A stretch of DNA of 19,899 nt from Candidatus Cloacimonadota bacterium (lineage in GTDB: Bacteria; Cloacimonadota; Cloacimonadia; Cloacimonadales; Cloacimonadaceae), in the NCBI GenBank assembly GCA_023228285.1, contig JALOBM010000039.1:1-19899 (forward strand). The letters run 5' to 3'. Within the stretch, counting starts at the first letter, position 1. Each line of letters begins with the position of its first letter. Shown in pieces: positions 1 through 7,679 of this stretch. The translations under genes were made by a program, and so were the position numbers. The notes under the pieces were generated by a model. The model saw only the letters and a program-made list of their open reading frames with translations, was not told the DNA's origin and ran no database searches.

Positions 1-157
1 AAAACCAATGAAACTCATCTTCCCTCCCATCCTTTGCGATGCCTTCAGAAATGACTATCTTATCATCAATGACCCTGTATACTTTAAAGGGTTACCACTC
101 ACCTCACTATTTGTGTCAACTAAAATCAGGAAACATCACTCTTCCCCTCTTCATGGC

Positions 158-239
158 GTTAATCATGTCTTAATCATCCCTTAATCAAGTCTTAATTATT
201 AACGATTGATTAAGGCTTGATAAACATGTGATTAAGAGA
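158..239. repeat. 11-bp-phased TTAATCA array, direct then inverted
   Basis: The heptamer TTAATCA starts at 159, 170 and 181, with a variant TTAATTA at 192: four direct copies exactly 11 bp apart, each preceded by C or G. The opposite orientation follows: TGATTAA at 207, a degenerate TGATAAA at 218 and TGATTAA at 229, again 11 bp apart. The two halves form an imperfect inverted repeat (169-198 against 207-236, 23 of 30 positions matching). Seven-bp units with 4-bp spacers on one helical face are the known arrangement of OmpR/PhoB-type response-regulator sites, so a multi-site operator is the best guess. An AT-rich cruciform is an alternative. The regulator and target gene are unknown. Confidence 0.75.
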
Positions 240-537
240 GTCAAGAGAGGAAGAACTGGAGACCGTAAATTGGAGATTTCAGCCTATATTGTTTTGTTAC
301 ATGGAGTTACTATTGTTTTCAACCATATTTATGAGGGGCATCACCATCTTGTTGGCAAATCACCCAAGAAAACGTATCATCACTAAATACATGCATAAGT
401 CATCTCTGTCCTGGTTTTCCACTTTTTTTATGCTGTAGCCTATTTGTATGATGTCCAGATTTGCAGATTATCATTCTTCTATCTGCTTGTTTAGCTGTCG
501 ATTAGGCTTCAATCGATATTTCTAGAGTAGATTTCTC

Positions 538-566
538 TTGACAGGATAATACGATATTTTTTTATT
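538..566 (+). promoter_or_regulatory. Possible rex promoter
   Basis: A perfect TTGACA (538-543) is followed at 17 bp by TTTATT (561-566), about 60 bp before rex. The -10 match is weak, and sigma-factor preferences in this lineage are not known to me, so this is tentative. Confidence 0.25.
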
Positions 567-625
567 GATACAAGAAAGCTGAATACGAAACTCTGATTCG
601 TCAGAAAAAAAGCAGCAAAGGAGAT

Positions 626-1267
626 ATGATGGACGCTATACCGCTTTTGACATTGAAGCGCTTGCCAAAGTACCTGGAAGCTTTATACAAATTTAAGCGT
701 GCCGGGCTGAAGATGGTTTCTGCCACCAAAATTGCCGTCTTCACGGACGTCCACATGACCCAAGTACGCAAAGACCTATCTTTCACAGGAGTGGTTGGCA
801 CACCCAAGATCGGGCACAATATCGAGCAACTGATCATTGCCATCGAGAGCTGCCTGAATTGGAATGACATATCGTCCTGCTTTTTAGTTGGCGTGGGACA
901 CTTGGGAAAAGCTCTGATGGGTTATCAGGAATTGACGAAGAAGGGTCTGCGGATAATTGCGGCATTTGATAAGAGTGCGGAACTTGCAGGTACCTATTAT
1001 CAGGGTATCCCGATCCATTCGATGGACAAATTTAGCAACCTGCTTTCCCGCCTCCATGTTCACATCGGTATTTTGACAGTTCCTGGTGAAGCAGCTCAGG
1101 ACATTGCAGATCAAATGGTTGCAAATGGCGTATTGGCAATATGGAACTTTACTCCGGCCAAATTGAGTCTTCCGGAGGATATCATAGTAGAGAATGTGGA
1201 CATGAGTTCATCCTTGGCAGTGCTTTCACGTAGAATAGCTGAAAGGTTACATATCGACAAAGCCTAA
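626..1267 (+). CDS. rex: Redox-sensing transcriptional repressor Rex
   Basis: Rex binds DNA when the NADH/NAD+ ratio is low and lets go when NADH accumulates, which typically derepresses NADH-consuming fermentation and hydrogenase genes. The 213-residue length fits the family. Residues about 5-55 form the winged-helix domain ending in RKDLSFTG. GVGHLG at 89-94 is the Rossmann glycine motif, the acidic D115 closing strand 2 suits NAD rather than NADP, and the C-terminal WNFTPAKL...VENVDMS segment is typical. The usual KRGVGYN segment reads TPKIGHN here, a mild divergence. Two adjacent ATG codons (626, 629) follow AAAGGAG at 617-623, and 629 has the better spacing. The gene sits 82 bp upstream of the hydrogenase operon, which it probably controls, but I saw no clear Rex operator palindrome. 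Confidence 0.95.
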   Translation: MMDAIPLLTLKRLPKYLEALYKFKRAGLKMVSATKIAVFTDVHMTQVRKDLSFTGVVGTPKIGHNIEQLIIAIESCLNWNDISSCFLVGVGHLGKALMGYQELTKKGLRIIAAFDKSAELAGTYYQGIPIHSMDKFSNLLSRLHVHIGILTVPGEAAQDIADQMVANGVLAIWNFTPAKLSLPEDIIVENVDMSSSLAVLSRRIAERLHIDKA

Positions 1268-1349
1268 GCAGTTATAACGATTAATCCCAAAAATATACAA
1301 AATCCCTTATTCCCGAAAAACACTAAAAAATAGATATACAGGAGTTAAA

Positions 1350-1850
1350 ATGAGTGCCGAATACACAGCCGCTCACAGCTTCAACAAGGTGATCGACATA
1401 CTGGATCGTTTCGACAGAAGCGAATCCAAGATCATCCCAATCCTGCAGGCAGTACAGGAAGAATACCGTTACCTGCCTCAGGAAGTTCTTACTTTCATTG
1501 CCACATCTCTGCGCATTTCCCCTGCCAGACTGTATGGCGTTGCAACCTTTTACAGCCACTTTTCTTTGGAACCCAAGGGCAAACACATCATCAGGATGTG
1601 CGATGGAACAGCCTGCCACGTACGGGGATCCTCAGCAGTAATCGATGCCATCCGCAAGAAACTGAATCTCAGCGCAAAAAAGATTACTACCGACGATATG
1701 ATGTTCACTTTTGAAACCGTATCCTGTCTGGGCGCATGTGGATTGGCACCTGTACTGGTTATTGACGACGAAGTTCACGGCCAAATGACCCCGGAACAAG
1801 CCTTACAACTGATCAGCAGCATCGAAGAGAAGGAGAAAGAAAATGCCTAA
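1350..1850 (+). CDS. hydC: NuoE-like [2Fe-2S] subunit of bifurcating [FeFe]-hydrogenase (HydC)
   Basis: This is the small electron-transfer subunit of a cytoplasmic NADH-linked hydrogenase, related to complex I NuoE/24-kDa and to Thermotoga HydC and Desulfovibrio HndA. The 166 residues comprise a helical N-terminal part (about 10-65, including YGVATFYSHF, very conserved) and a thioredoxin-like domain whose four cysteines C84, C89, C126 and C130 (C-x4-C and C-x3-C) bind a [2Fe-2S] cluster. The start has an AGGAG site 6 nt upstream. It is the first gene after rex, and its 3' end overlaps hydB by 8 nt, so translation is probably coupled. A complex I role is unlikely because no nuoG or membrane subunits follow. 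Confidence 0.93.
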   Translation: MSAEYTAAHSFNKVIDILDRFDRSESKIIPILQAVQEEYRYLPQEVLTFIATSLRISPARLYGVATFYSHFSLEPKGKHIIRMCDGTACHVRGSSAVIDAIRKKLNLSAKKITTDDMMFTFETVSCLGACGLAPVLVIDDEVHGQMTPEQALQLISSIEEKEKENA

Positions 1851-3735
1851 ACTCGAACAAATCCGTGATGCTTATAACGAAGCGCGAGCTCTGTGTGACA
1901 AGCGCATAATCGTATGTGCCGGAACCGGATGTATTGCCAATGGTTCATTGAAAGTGTTTGAAGCCCTCAAAAATGCCATTGCTCTTAGCGGGCTGGAAGT
2001 AACCGTATCCCTGAAATCTCATGATCCCAAAGAACATAAACATCATGATGTATATATGATCAGTAGCGGATGTCAGGGTTTCTGTCAGGTTGGCCCTTTG
2101 GTAACCATCGAACCGGCAGGAATTCTATATGGACATGTGAAGCCCGAAGACGCTGAAGAGATTGTGGCTCAGTCGATCGTAAAAGACGACGTAATAGAGC
2201 GTTTACTGTATCATGATCCCGTAACCGGCACAGCGTATAAGGGCCCAACCGAGATTCCTTTTTACACCAAACAACAACGTACCGGATTGAAGGATTGCGG
2301 TAAAGTGGATCCCACCAACATCGCCGAGTACATCGCTCATGGCGGATACTTTGCAGCTCGTGACGCCTATACAAAATACGATGCTGAAGGATTGTGCAAA
2401 CTGTATCAGGAAAGTGGATTGCGCGGTCGTGGTGGTGGCGGTTTTCTAACCGGTCTGAAATGGGATTTTGCCCGCAAAGAAGATAATGAAAAGAAATATG
2501 TAGTCTGCAACGGAGATGAAGGTGACCCTGGTGCGTTTATGGATCGTTCCATATTGGAAGGCAATCCCCATAGCGTAGTAGAAGGCCTGCTGATCGCTGC
2601 CCGCGCCATCGGAGCAAACGAAGGATATGTGTATGTACGCATGGAGTATCCTCTGGCTTGTTCCAGAATCCGGGAAGCCATAGCAACAGCCGAAGAATAC
2701 GGCATCTTGGGAGACGATATCTTTGGTACTGGAAAAGCATTCCACATCTCCGTGATGGAAGGAGCCGGAGCATTTGTCTGCGGGGAAGAAACCGCCCTTT
2801 TGGCATCGATCGAAGGCAAACGTGGCATGCCCTCGCCCAAACCACCATTCCCAGCTCAGAAAGGCCTCTTTGGCAAGCCCACGATTATCAACAACGTGGA
2901 AACCCTGGCTTTAGTACCGATTGTAATGCAACAAGGCCCACAGAACTATCGCAAGGTAGGATTAGCAAAATCTCCCGGAACCAAGACCTTCGCACTTACC
3001 GGTCATGTAGCCAATACAGGATTGATTGAAGTACCTCTTGGTACCACTCTTCGTAAGATCGTCTTCGAGATCGGCGGCGGTGTGTTGGATAAGGACGGCA
3101 AGATCAATAACGATGCCTTCAAGGCAGTACAAATCGGCGGTCCCAGCGGTGGTTGCCTCACTCGCGAACACTTGGATCTACCACTTGATTTCGACTCCCT
3201 CGGCTCGATCGGAGCCATGGTGGGATCCGGTGGAATGGTTGTGATGAACGATAGCACATGCATGGTGGAAACCGCCCGCTACTTCATGACTTTCACTCAG
3301 CACGAATCCTGCGGAAAGTGTGTCCCTTGCCGAGAAGGGACACGGCAGATGCTGGAGATATTGGAAGATATCACCAAAGGTGAAGCAGACGAAGAAAGCC
3401 TGGAACTCTTGAAGGAAGCAGGACAAGCCGTGAAGCTTACATCCCTGTGTGGTTTGGGCAAGACTGCCCCCAATCCCGTTCTCTCCACGATGCGCTATTT
3501 TATGGACGAGTATGAAGCACACGTAAAAGCGAAGTATTGTCCCACAAAGACTTGTAAAGCCCTCAGTCCCATCAGCATAGATCCCGCTCTTTGCCGGGGC
3601 TGCACATTGTGTACACGGGTTTGCCCTGTTGGAGCCATCTCTGGTGAGGTTAAAAAGCCGCATGCTATCGATCCTATGGTCTGCATCAAGTGCGGAGCCT
3701 GTATTGCCACCTGCAAATTCAAAGCCATCAGCTAA
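1843..3735 (+). CDS. hydB: NuoF-like FMN/NADH-binding subunit of bifurcating [FeFe]-hydrogenase (HydB)
   Basis: This is the flavin subunit where NAD(H) reacts and where electrons are split between or merged from NADH and ferredoxin in HydABC-type enzymes. Domain order in 630 residues: thioredoxin-like [2Fe-2S] domain (C25, C30, C77, C81); NuoF core with glycine-rich FMN/NADH motif GRGGGGF (about 195-201) and GAGAFVCGEETALL (307-320); SLBB region; [4Fe-4S] site C490-x2-C493-x2-C496 with C536; and a C-terminal two-cluster ferredoxin domain (C584, C587, C590, C594 and C614, C617, C620, C624). C566 and C571 lie just before it and may hold an extra metal. This layout matches HydB/HndC rather than complex I NuoF, which lacks the ferredoxin tail. 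AAGGAG lies just upstream of the ATG. Confidence 0.95.
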   Translation: MPKLEQIRDAYNEARALCDKRIIVCAGTGCIANGSLKVFEALKNAIALSGLEVTVSLKSHDPKEHKHHDVYMISSGCQGFCQVGPLVTIEPAGILYGHVKPEDAEEIVAQSIVKDDVIERLLYHDPVTGTAYKGPTEIPFYTKQQRTGLKDCGKVDPTNIAEYIAHGGYFAARDAYTKYDAEGLCKLYQESGLRGRGGGGFLTGLKWDFARKEDNEKKYVVCNGDEGDPGAFMDRSILEGNPHSVVEGLLIAARAIGANEGYVYVRMEYPLACSRIREAIATAEEYGILGDDIFGTGKAFHISVMEGAGAFVCGEETALLASIEGKRGMPSPKPPFPAQKGLFGKPTIINNVETLALVPIVMQQGPQNYRKVGLAKSPGTKTFALTGHVANTGLIEVPLGTTLRKIVFEIGGGVLDKDGKINNDAFKAVQIGGPSGGCLTREHLDLPLDFDSLGSIGAMVGSGGMVVMNDSTCMVETARYFMTFTQHESCGKCVPCREGTRQMLEILEDITKGEADEESLELLKEAGQAVKLTSLCGLGKTAPNPVLSTMRYFMDEYEAHVKAKYCPTKTCKALSPISIDPALCRGCTLCTRVCPVGAISGEVKKPHAIDPMVCIKCGACIATCKFKAIS

Positions 3736-3748
3736 TCAGGAGATTAAA

Positions 3749-5749
3749 ATGGAAAGATATGTATATATAAATGACCGTCCCGTACTTTGGGAAGACGAGA
3801 AAAATATCCTTGAACTGGCGCGTAAGGCGCATATCGATATCCCCACTTTTTGCTATCATAGCGAGCTGAGTCTGTATGGAGCATGCAGACTGTGTATGGT
3901 AGAAGTTGAGGGACGCGGTTTGGTGACATCATGTTCCACCGCACCTTTTGAAGGTATGAGAATCAAAACTCATACCGAGCAAATATTGAAACTACGTAAA
4001 ACGATCGTGGAGATGCTGCTGGCAAACCACGATCAGGAATGCCCAAAATGCTCTCGTGCTAGCGATTGTAAGCTTAGAGATATTTCAAACAGACTAAACA
4101 TCGATAAGGTACGCTTTCGCAAAACAAGGCAAGCAAAACCGAAAGATCTGGGTAGCGAAAGTCTAGTGAGAGATCCCAATAAATGCGTCCTCTGCGGTGA
4201 TTGCGTGCGATTCTGCAGTGAAATACAAGGAATCGGTGCCATAGACTTTGCCGCTCGGGGACAAAATGTGAATGTAGCTGCAGCTTATGGCAAAAGCTTA
4301 GCTCAGGTAGATTGTATTAATTGCGGACAGTGCGCTGCTGTGTGCCCCACGGGTGCAATTGTGGTAAAAAGTCATATTTCTCAGACCTGGAAAGCCATTC
4401 ACGATCCCTCAAAGACAGTTGTTGCCCAGATCGCACCGGCTGTACGAGTTGCTCTTGGTGAGATGTTCAACCTTCCCGCCTGCGACAATACTACGGGCAA
4501 AATGGTTGCTGCCATGCGCATTATCGGTTTTGATCATATCTATGATACTGCTTTTGCAGCGGATCTCACAGTAGTGGAAGAAGCCAATGAATTCATCGCC
4601 CGCAAGACCAAAGGAGAACAACTACCTATCTTCACATCCTGCTGTCCTGCTTGGGTGAAGTATGCTGAACAGAGCTATCCGCAGTTGTTGGGAAATCTTT
4701 CCAGTTGCCGTTCTCCCCAACAAATGTTTGGATCTATTGCAAAAGAGCGTTTGCCGGAAATGCTGAAAGTGGATAAAAAGGACTTGATTGTAGTATCCAT
4801 TATGCCTTGTACTGCCAAAAAGTACGAATGCAAGCGTCCTGAATTCACTCATGATGGCATTGCAGATGTAGATATTGCTCTAACCACTCAGGAACTAGGC
4901 AAAATGATCAAGGAAGCCGGTATAGATTTTGATGCATTGGAACCGGAATCCATGGATCTGCCCATGGGCTTTGCTACAGGAGCAGGAATGATATTTGGCA
5001 ATAGCGGTGGTGTGTCCGAAGCGGTTCTGCGATATGCTGCCGACAAATTCTCCATCCCGGTACCGGAAAACATCGTTCTGCAGGAAGTGCGGGGCGATTC
5101 CGGAGTACGTGAAGCCATTCTGGCAGATGGCAATCTGAAGATGGCCGTAGTATATGGAATAAAGAATGCTCAGCAGCTGTGCGATCGGATCCTTGCGGGA
5201 GAAGCAAAATACGATATCGTGGAAGTGATGGCCTGCCCTGGCGGATGCACTGGAGGAGCAGGACAACCCATCGTGATGGATCGTAATAAACGCAAGGAAC
5301 GTACTACAGCCCTATATCACGCAGATAAAACCATGCCCATGCACAGAGCTCAGGACAACCCCTTTATCAACGAACTCTATGAGACTTTGCTGGACAATCC
5401 TAATAGTCACAAGGCTCATGAATTGCTGCACACTGCATACAAGCATCGTAAGCGTATTGATGACGCTGAATTATCTTTCTCTGGTATAGGTAGTGAGGAT
5501 CGCTGCAAAATAAGAGTATGTGTGGGAACATCATGCTACCTCAAAGGCTCTCAGGACATCCTGGCCAAAACTCTGCAAATGGTGGAAGAAAACGCCTGGG
5601 GAAGCCATTTCGATATCGCCGCCACTTTCTGCAGCGAAAAATGCGATAAAGGCCCCAATGTGAGAATCGGCGACGAAGTGATCCACAAAGCCACTCTTGA
5701 GCAAGTCAAAAATCTCATCAGCAAAGAAGCGGAAAAGAGACTAAAATGA
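3749..5749 (+). CDS. hydA: [FeFe]-hydrogenase catalytic subunit HydA (group A3-like)
   Basis: HydA carries the H-cluster that makes or oxidises H2. The start at 3749 is chosen because AGGAG (3738-3742) precedes it and the plant-type ferredoxin domain begins there; the frame is open further upstream, inside hydB. In 666 residues: [2Fe-2S] (C35, C46, C49, C62); His-ligated [4Fe-4S] (H94, C98, C101, C107); two [4Fe-4S] (C146, C149, C152, C156; C189, C192, C195, C199); H-domain motifs TSCCPAW (C298, C299), MPCTAKK (C354) and MACPGGC (C496, C500). All four H-cluster cysteine ligands and the proton-relay cysteine C298 are present, so it should be active. A C-terminal thioredoxin-like [2Fe-2S] domain (C591, C596, C628, C632) is added, as in Thermotoga HydA. 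The maturases HydEFG are not in this window. Confidence 0.96.
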   Translation: MERYVYINDRPVLWEDEKNILELARKAHIDIPTFCYHSELSLYGACRLCMVEVEGRGLVTSCSTAPFEGMRIKTHTEQILKLRKTIVEMLLANHDQECPKCSRASDCKLRDISNRLNIDKVRFRKTRQAKPKDLGSESLVRDPNKCVLCGDCVRFCSEIQGIGAIDFAARGQNVNVAAAYGKSLAQVDCINCGQCAAVCPTGAIVVKSHISQTWKAIHDPSKTVVAQIAPAVRVALGEMFNLPACDNTTGKMVAAMRIIGFDHIYDTAFAADLTVVEEANEFIARKTKGEQLPIFTSCCPAWVKYAEQSYPQLLGNLSSCRSPQQMFGSIAKERLPEMLKVDKKDLIVVSIMPCTAKKYECKRPEFTHDGIADVDIALTTQELGKMIKEAGIDFDALEPESMDLPMGFATGAGMIFGNSGGVSEAVLRYAADKFSIPVPENIVLQEVRGDSGVREAILADGNLKMAVVYGIKNAQQLCDRILAGEAKYDIVEVMACPGGCTGGAGQPIVMDRNKRKERTTALYHADKTMPMHRAQDNPFINELYETLLDNPNSHKAHELLHTAYKHRKRIDDAELSFSGIGSEDRCKIRVCVGTSCYLKGSQDILAKTLQMVEENAWGSHFDIAATFCSEKCDKGPNVRIGDEVIHKATLEQVKNLISKEAEKRLK

Positions 5750-5988
5750 AGAAGATCCTGATCTGTATGGGGAGCTCGTGTTTTGCCCGTGAAAACAGAG
5801 ATAACCTCCGTGTGATCGAGGAGTTTCTCAAAAATCACGGGATACTCGATAGTGTGCATATCGAAGGCTCGCTCTGTATGGGGCAATGCCATCGGGGACC
5901 AAACATTACCATCAACGGCAATGAATACCACGAAGTACGTGGAGAGGAATTGCCGGAGATACTCAGGAAAGAACTAATAGAACTATGA
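5746..5988 (+). CDS. Stand-alone thioredoxin-like [2Fe-2S] ferredoxin
   Basis: An 80-residue protein consisting only of a NuoE-type [2Fe-2S] fold: CMGSSC near the N-terminus and CMGQC followed by RGPN in the second half give the C-x4-C / C-x3-C set. It closely resembles the C-terminal domain of HydA just before it (shared CxGxSC, GPN and following strand), which suggests duplication. It starts inside the hydA stop (ATGA, 4-nt overlap) and ends the same way on hydS, so it sits between the catalytic and the sensory hydrogenase. It probably carries electrons to or from HydS or the HydABC complex; the partner is inferred from position only. Confidence 0.88.
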   Translation: MKKILICMGSSCFARENRDNLRVIEEFLKNHGILDSVHIEGSLCMGQCHRGPNITINGNEYHEVRGEELPEILRKELIEL

Positions 5989-7679
5989 ACAGACCGATTT
6001 ACACCGAAAAAACACAATGTCAGGATTGTTATAAATGCGTCCGGGAATGCCCGGTTAAGGCTATCCGGGTAGTGGACGGCAGCGCTCAGGTAATGCCTGA
6101 AGCGTGTATCCTCTGCGGTCGCTGCACGGAAGTATGCCCAGTGGGAGCTAAAAAGATCAGGGATGATCTGGGATTGGCAATGCAGTTGCTGGAAGACAAG
6201 AAGCAAGTGTATGTGTCTCTTGCTCCATCTTTCAGAACAGAGTTCAATGGAATGAATGAAGCAAAACTGATCGGGGCTATCCGTAGCCTTGGTTTTGCCG
6301 GTGTGTCGGAAACAGCATTGGGAGCGCAGGTGGTGTCATCTGCCTGCGCTCAATTGCTCCGTGAGAAAGAAAACCCGCTGATGATATCTTCCGCATGTCC
6401 CAGCATGATCCACCTCATTGAACAATATTATCCGGATCTGGTTCCTTACATAACTCCTGTTTCTTCTCCTCTGCAAGCTCATTGCAAGCTCTTGAGAGAA
6501 GAGTATGGGAAAGACATCGGTATCGTGTTTATCGGGCCCTGTATCGCCAAAAAGAACGAAAGCACAGACAGCTTTGATGTCGCTCTCACTTTTGTAGATC
6601 TGAGAAGATGGTTCAATCTGAATATTATCAATTGGGACGAGGTTTCTCTTGAAGATGGCTTTGTTCCAAAAGCTGCTGAAGAAGGCGGATTGTATCCTAT
6701 AGACGGTGGTATGGCAGAAGGCATCAGGTACTTTGGCGTTTCGGAAGATACTTTATTTATGAGCTTCTCCGGGGTCGGGGAGATAATAGAGGCTTTTGAT
6801 GAAATCAATACCCAGGGTTTTAACCACCCGGTATTTGTGGAAGCTTTAGCCTGCGTTGGCGGTTGCGTTAACGGCCCGGGAGTAAGCAAAAGAGGATCGA
6901 TAGCTCAGAAACGTTATAAAGTGCAGACTCTTACACCACCAGCTCCTCCATTGCGAGATATGAAATTTCTGGATATAGAGAAGACTTTTCATGAGAGAGA
7001 GATAAAGAAATGTGCTCACGACAAGCAGGAGATAGCAGCTGCATTGTTAAGAATCGGGAAAAAGCGTGTAGAAGAAGAGCTTAATTGCGGTGGTTGCGGA
7101 TACAACACTTGCAAAGAATTTGCCTGCGCTTTAATCGAAGAGAAAGCCGAACCCGCAATGTGCGTATCCTACCTGCGCAAACTCGCTCAAAACAAAGCTA
7201 CTGCTCTGATCAAAGCTATGCCTTCTGGTGTAGTGATCGTTGATGAAAACCTGAAGATCATAGAAAGTAACGACCGCTTTATCAAGATCATCGGTGGAGA
7301 CGCCAGCATCATCTCCGAAGCTGACCCGAATCTGGAAGGGGCATATTTAGAACGCCTGGTGGATTTCCACGAACTCTTTGCAGAAGCTCTCAGAGAAGGA
7401 ACGGAAGTAAAGATTACGGACATCCGCAGAAACGGGCGTATCATTCGCTTAACCCTCTTCTCCATCCAAAAGCATCTAGTTCTGGGTGGGATTCTGCAGG
7501 ACATCACCGAACCGATGATTCAAAGCGAACAGATTATCGAGAAAGCAAACGAGGTAATGAAAAAAAACCTCACTACAGTGCAACAGATTGCTTTCCTACT
7601 GGGAGAAAACGCCGCTGACAGCGAAGTGTTGCTCTCATCAATCATCCAGAGCTTTGCAGACAAGGATTCGGTAAAGTGA
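5985..7679 (+). CDS. hydS: PAS-domain sensory [FeFe]-hydrogenase HydS (group C-like)
   Basis: A putative H2 or redox sensor, not a bulk H2 producer. In 564 residues: two [4Fe-4S] (C12, C15, C18, C22; C41, C44, C47, C51); a shortened H-domain with SSACPSM (C138), GPCIAKK (C186) and ACVGGC (C290, C294); an Fes-type [4Fe-4S] domain C368-x2-C371-x4-C376-x16-C393; a PAS domain (about 403-505); and a short helical tail. All four H-cluster ligands are present, but the proton-relay cysteine of TSCCP is alanine (A137) and the methionine before the second motif is glycine, both features of slow sensory hydrogenases such as Thermotoga HydS. The next gene is a PP2C-type phosphatase, which fits HydDB group C3 (phosphatase-linked). 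ATGA overlap upstream, GTGA overlap downstream. Confidence 0.92.
   Translation: MNRPIYTEKTQCQDCYKCVRECPVKAIRVVDGSAQVMPEACILCGRCTEVCPVGAKKIRDDLGLAMQLLEDKKQVYVSLAPSFRTEFNGMNEAKLIGAIRSLGFAGVSETALGAQVVSSACAQLLREKENPLMISSACPSMIHLIEQYYPDLVPYITPVSSPLQAHCKLLREEYGKDIGIVFIGPCIAKKNESTDSFDVALTFVDLRRWFNLNIINWDEVSLEDGFVPKAAEEGGLYPIDGGMAEGIRYFGVSEDTLFMSFSGVGEIIEAFDEINTQGFNHPVFVEALACVGGCVNGPGVSKRGSIAQKRYKVQTLTPPAPPLRDMKFLDIEKTFHEREIKKCAHDKQEIAAALLRIGKKRVEEELNCGGCGYNTCKEFACALIEEKAEPAMCVSYLRKLAQNKATALIKAMPSGVVIVDENLKIIESNDRFIKIIGGDASIISEADPNLEGAYLERLVDFHELFAEALREGTEVKITDIRRNGRIIRLTLFSIQKHLVLGGILQDITEPMIQSEQIIEKANEVMKKNLTTVQQIAFLLGENAADSEVLLSSIIQSFADKDSVK

Larger units (their letters stand above)
1..625. other. 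Long intergenic region upstream of rex
   Basis: No complete gene is supported here. The stretch is AT-rich with stops in all frames. At the left edge, the minus strand has a possible gene start (ATG at 18..16 preceded by a GGAGG-like site at 23-27) with only six codons in view, too little to call. A different minus-strand frame stays open from about 98 to 1 but has no start codon. The notable content is the phased heptamer array at 158-239, annotated separately, and a TTGACA hexamer at 538-543 that could belong to a rex promoter. If the left-edge gene is real, this region is a divergent control region between it and the hydrogenase block. Confidence 0.6.

Noticed and set aside
1..98. Minus-strand open frame running off the left edge
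   Set aside because: It reads like protein but has no start codon after an in-frame stop, and 30 codons without a stop is not significant. A competing start (ATG at 18..16 with a GGAGG-like site) has only six codons in view.
158..239. Short CRISPR-like array
   Set aside because: Units of 7 bp with 4-bp spacers and a switch of orientation do not fit CRISPR repeats of over 20 bp with unique spacers.
1271..1278. Palindrome GTTATAAC between rex and hydC as a Rex operator
   Set aside because: It lacks the TTGTGA/TTGTTAA half-sites and the spacing known for Rex; only 8 bp are symmetric.
2406..2840. Long minus-strand open frame inside hydB
   Set aside because: It is the shadow of a strongly conserved gene; its translation has no recognisable features and no ribosome site was noted.
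1350..3735. Part of respiratory complex I (nuoE/nuoF)
   Set aside because: The hydB ferredoxin tail, the following catalytic hydrogenase and the absence of nuoG or membrane subunits point to HydABC.
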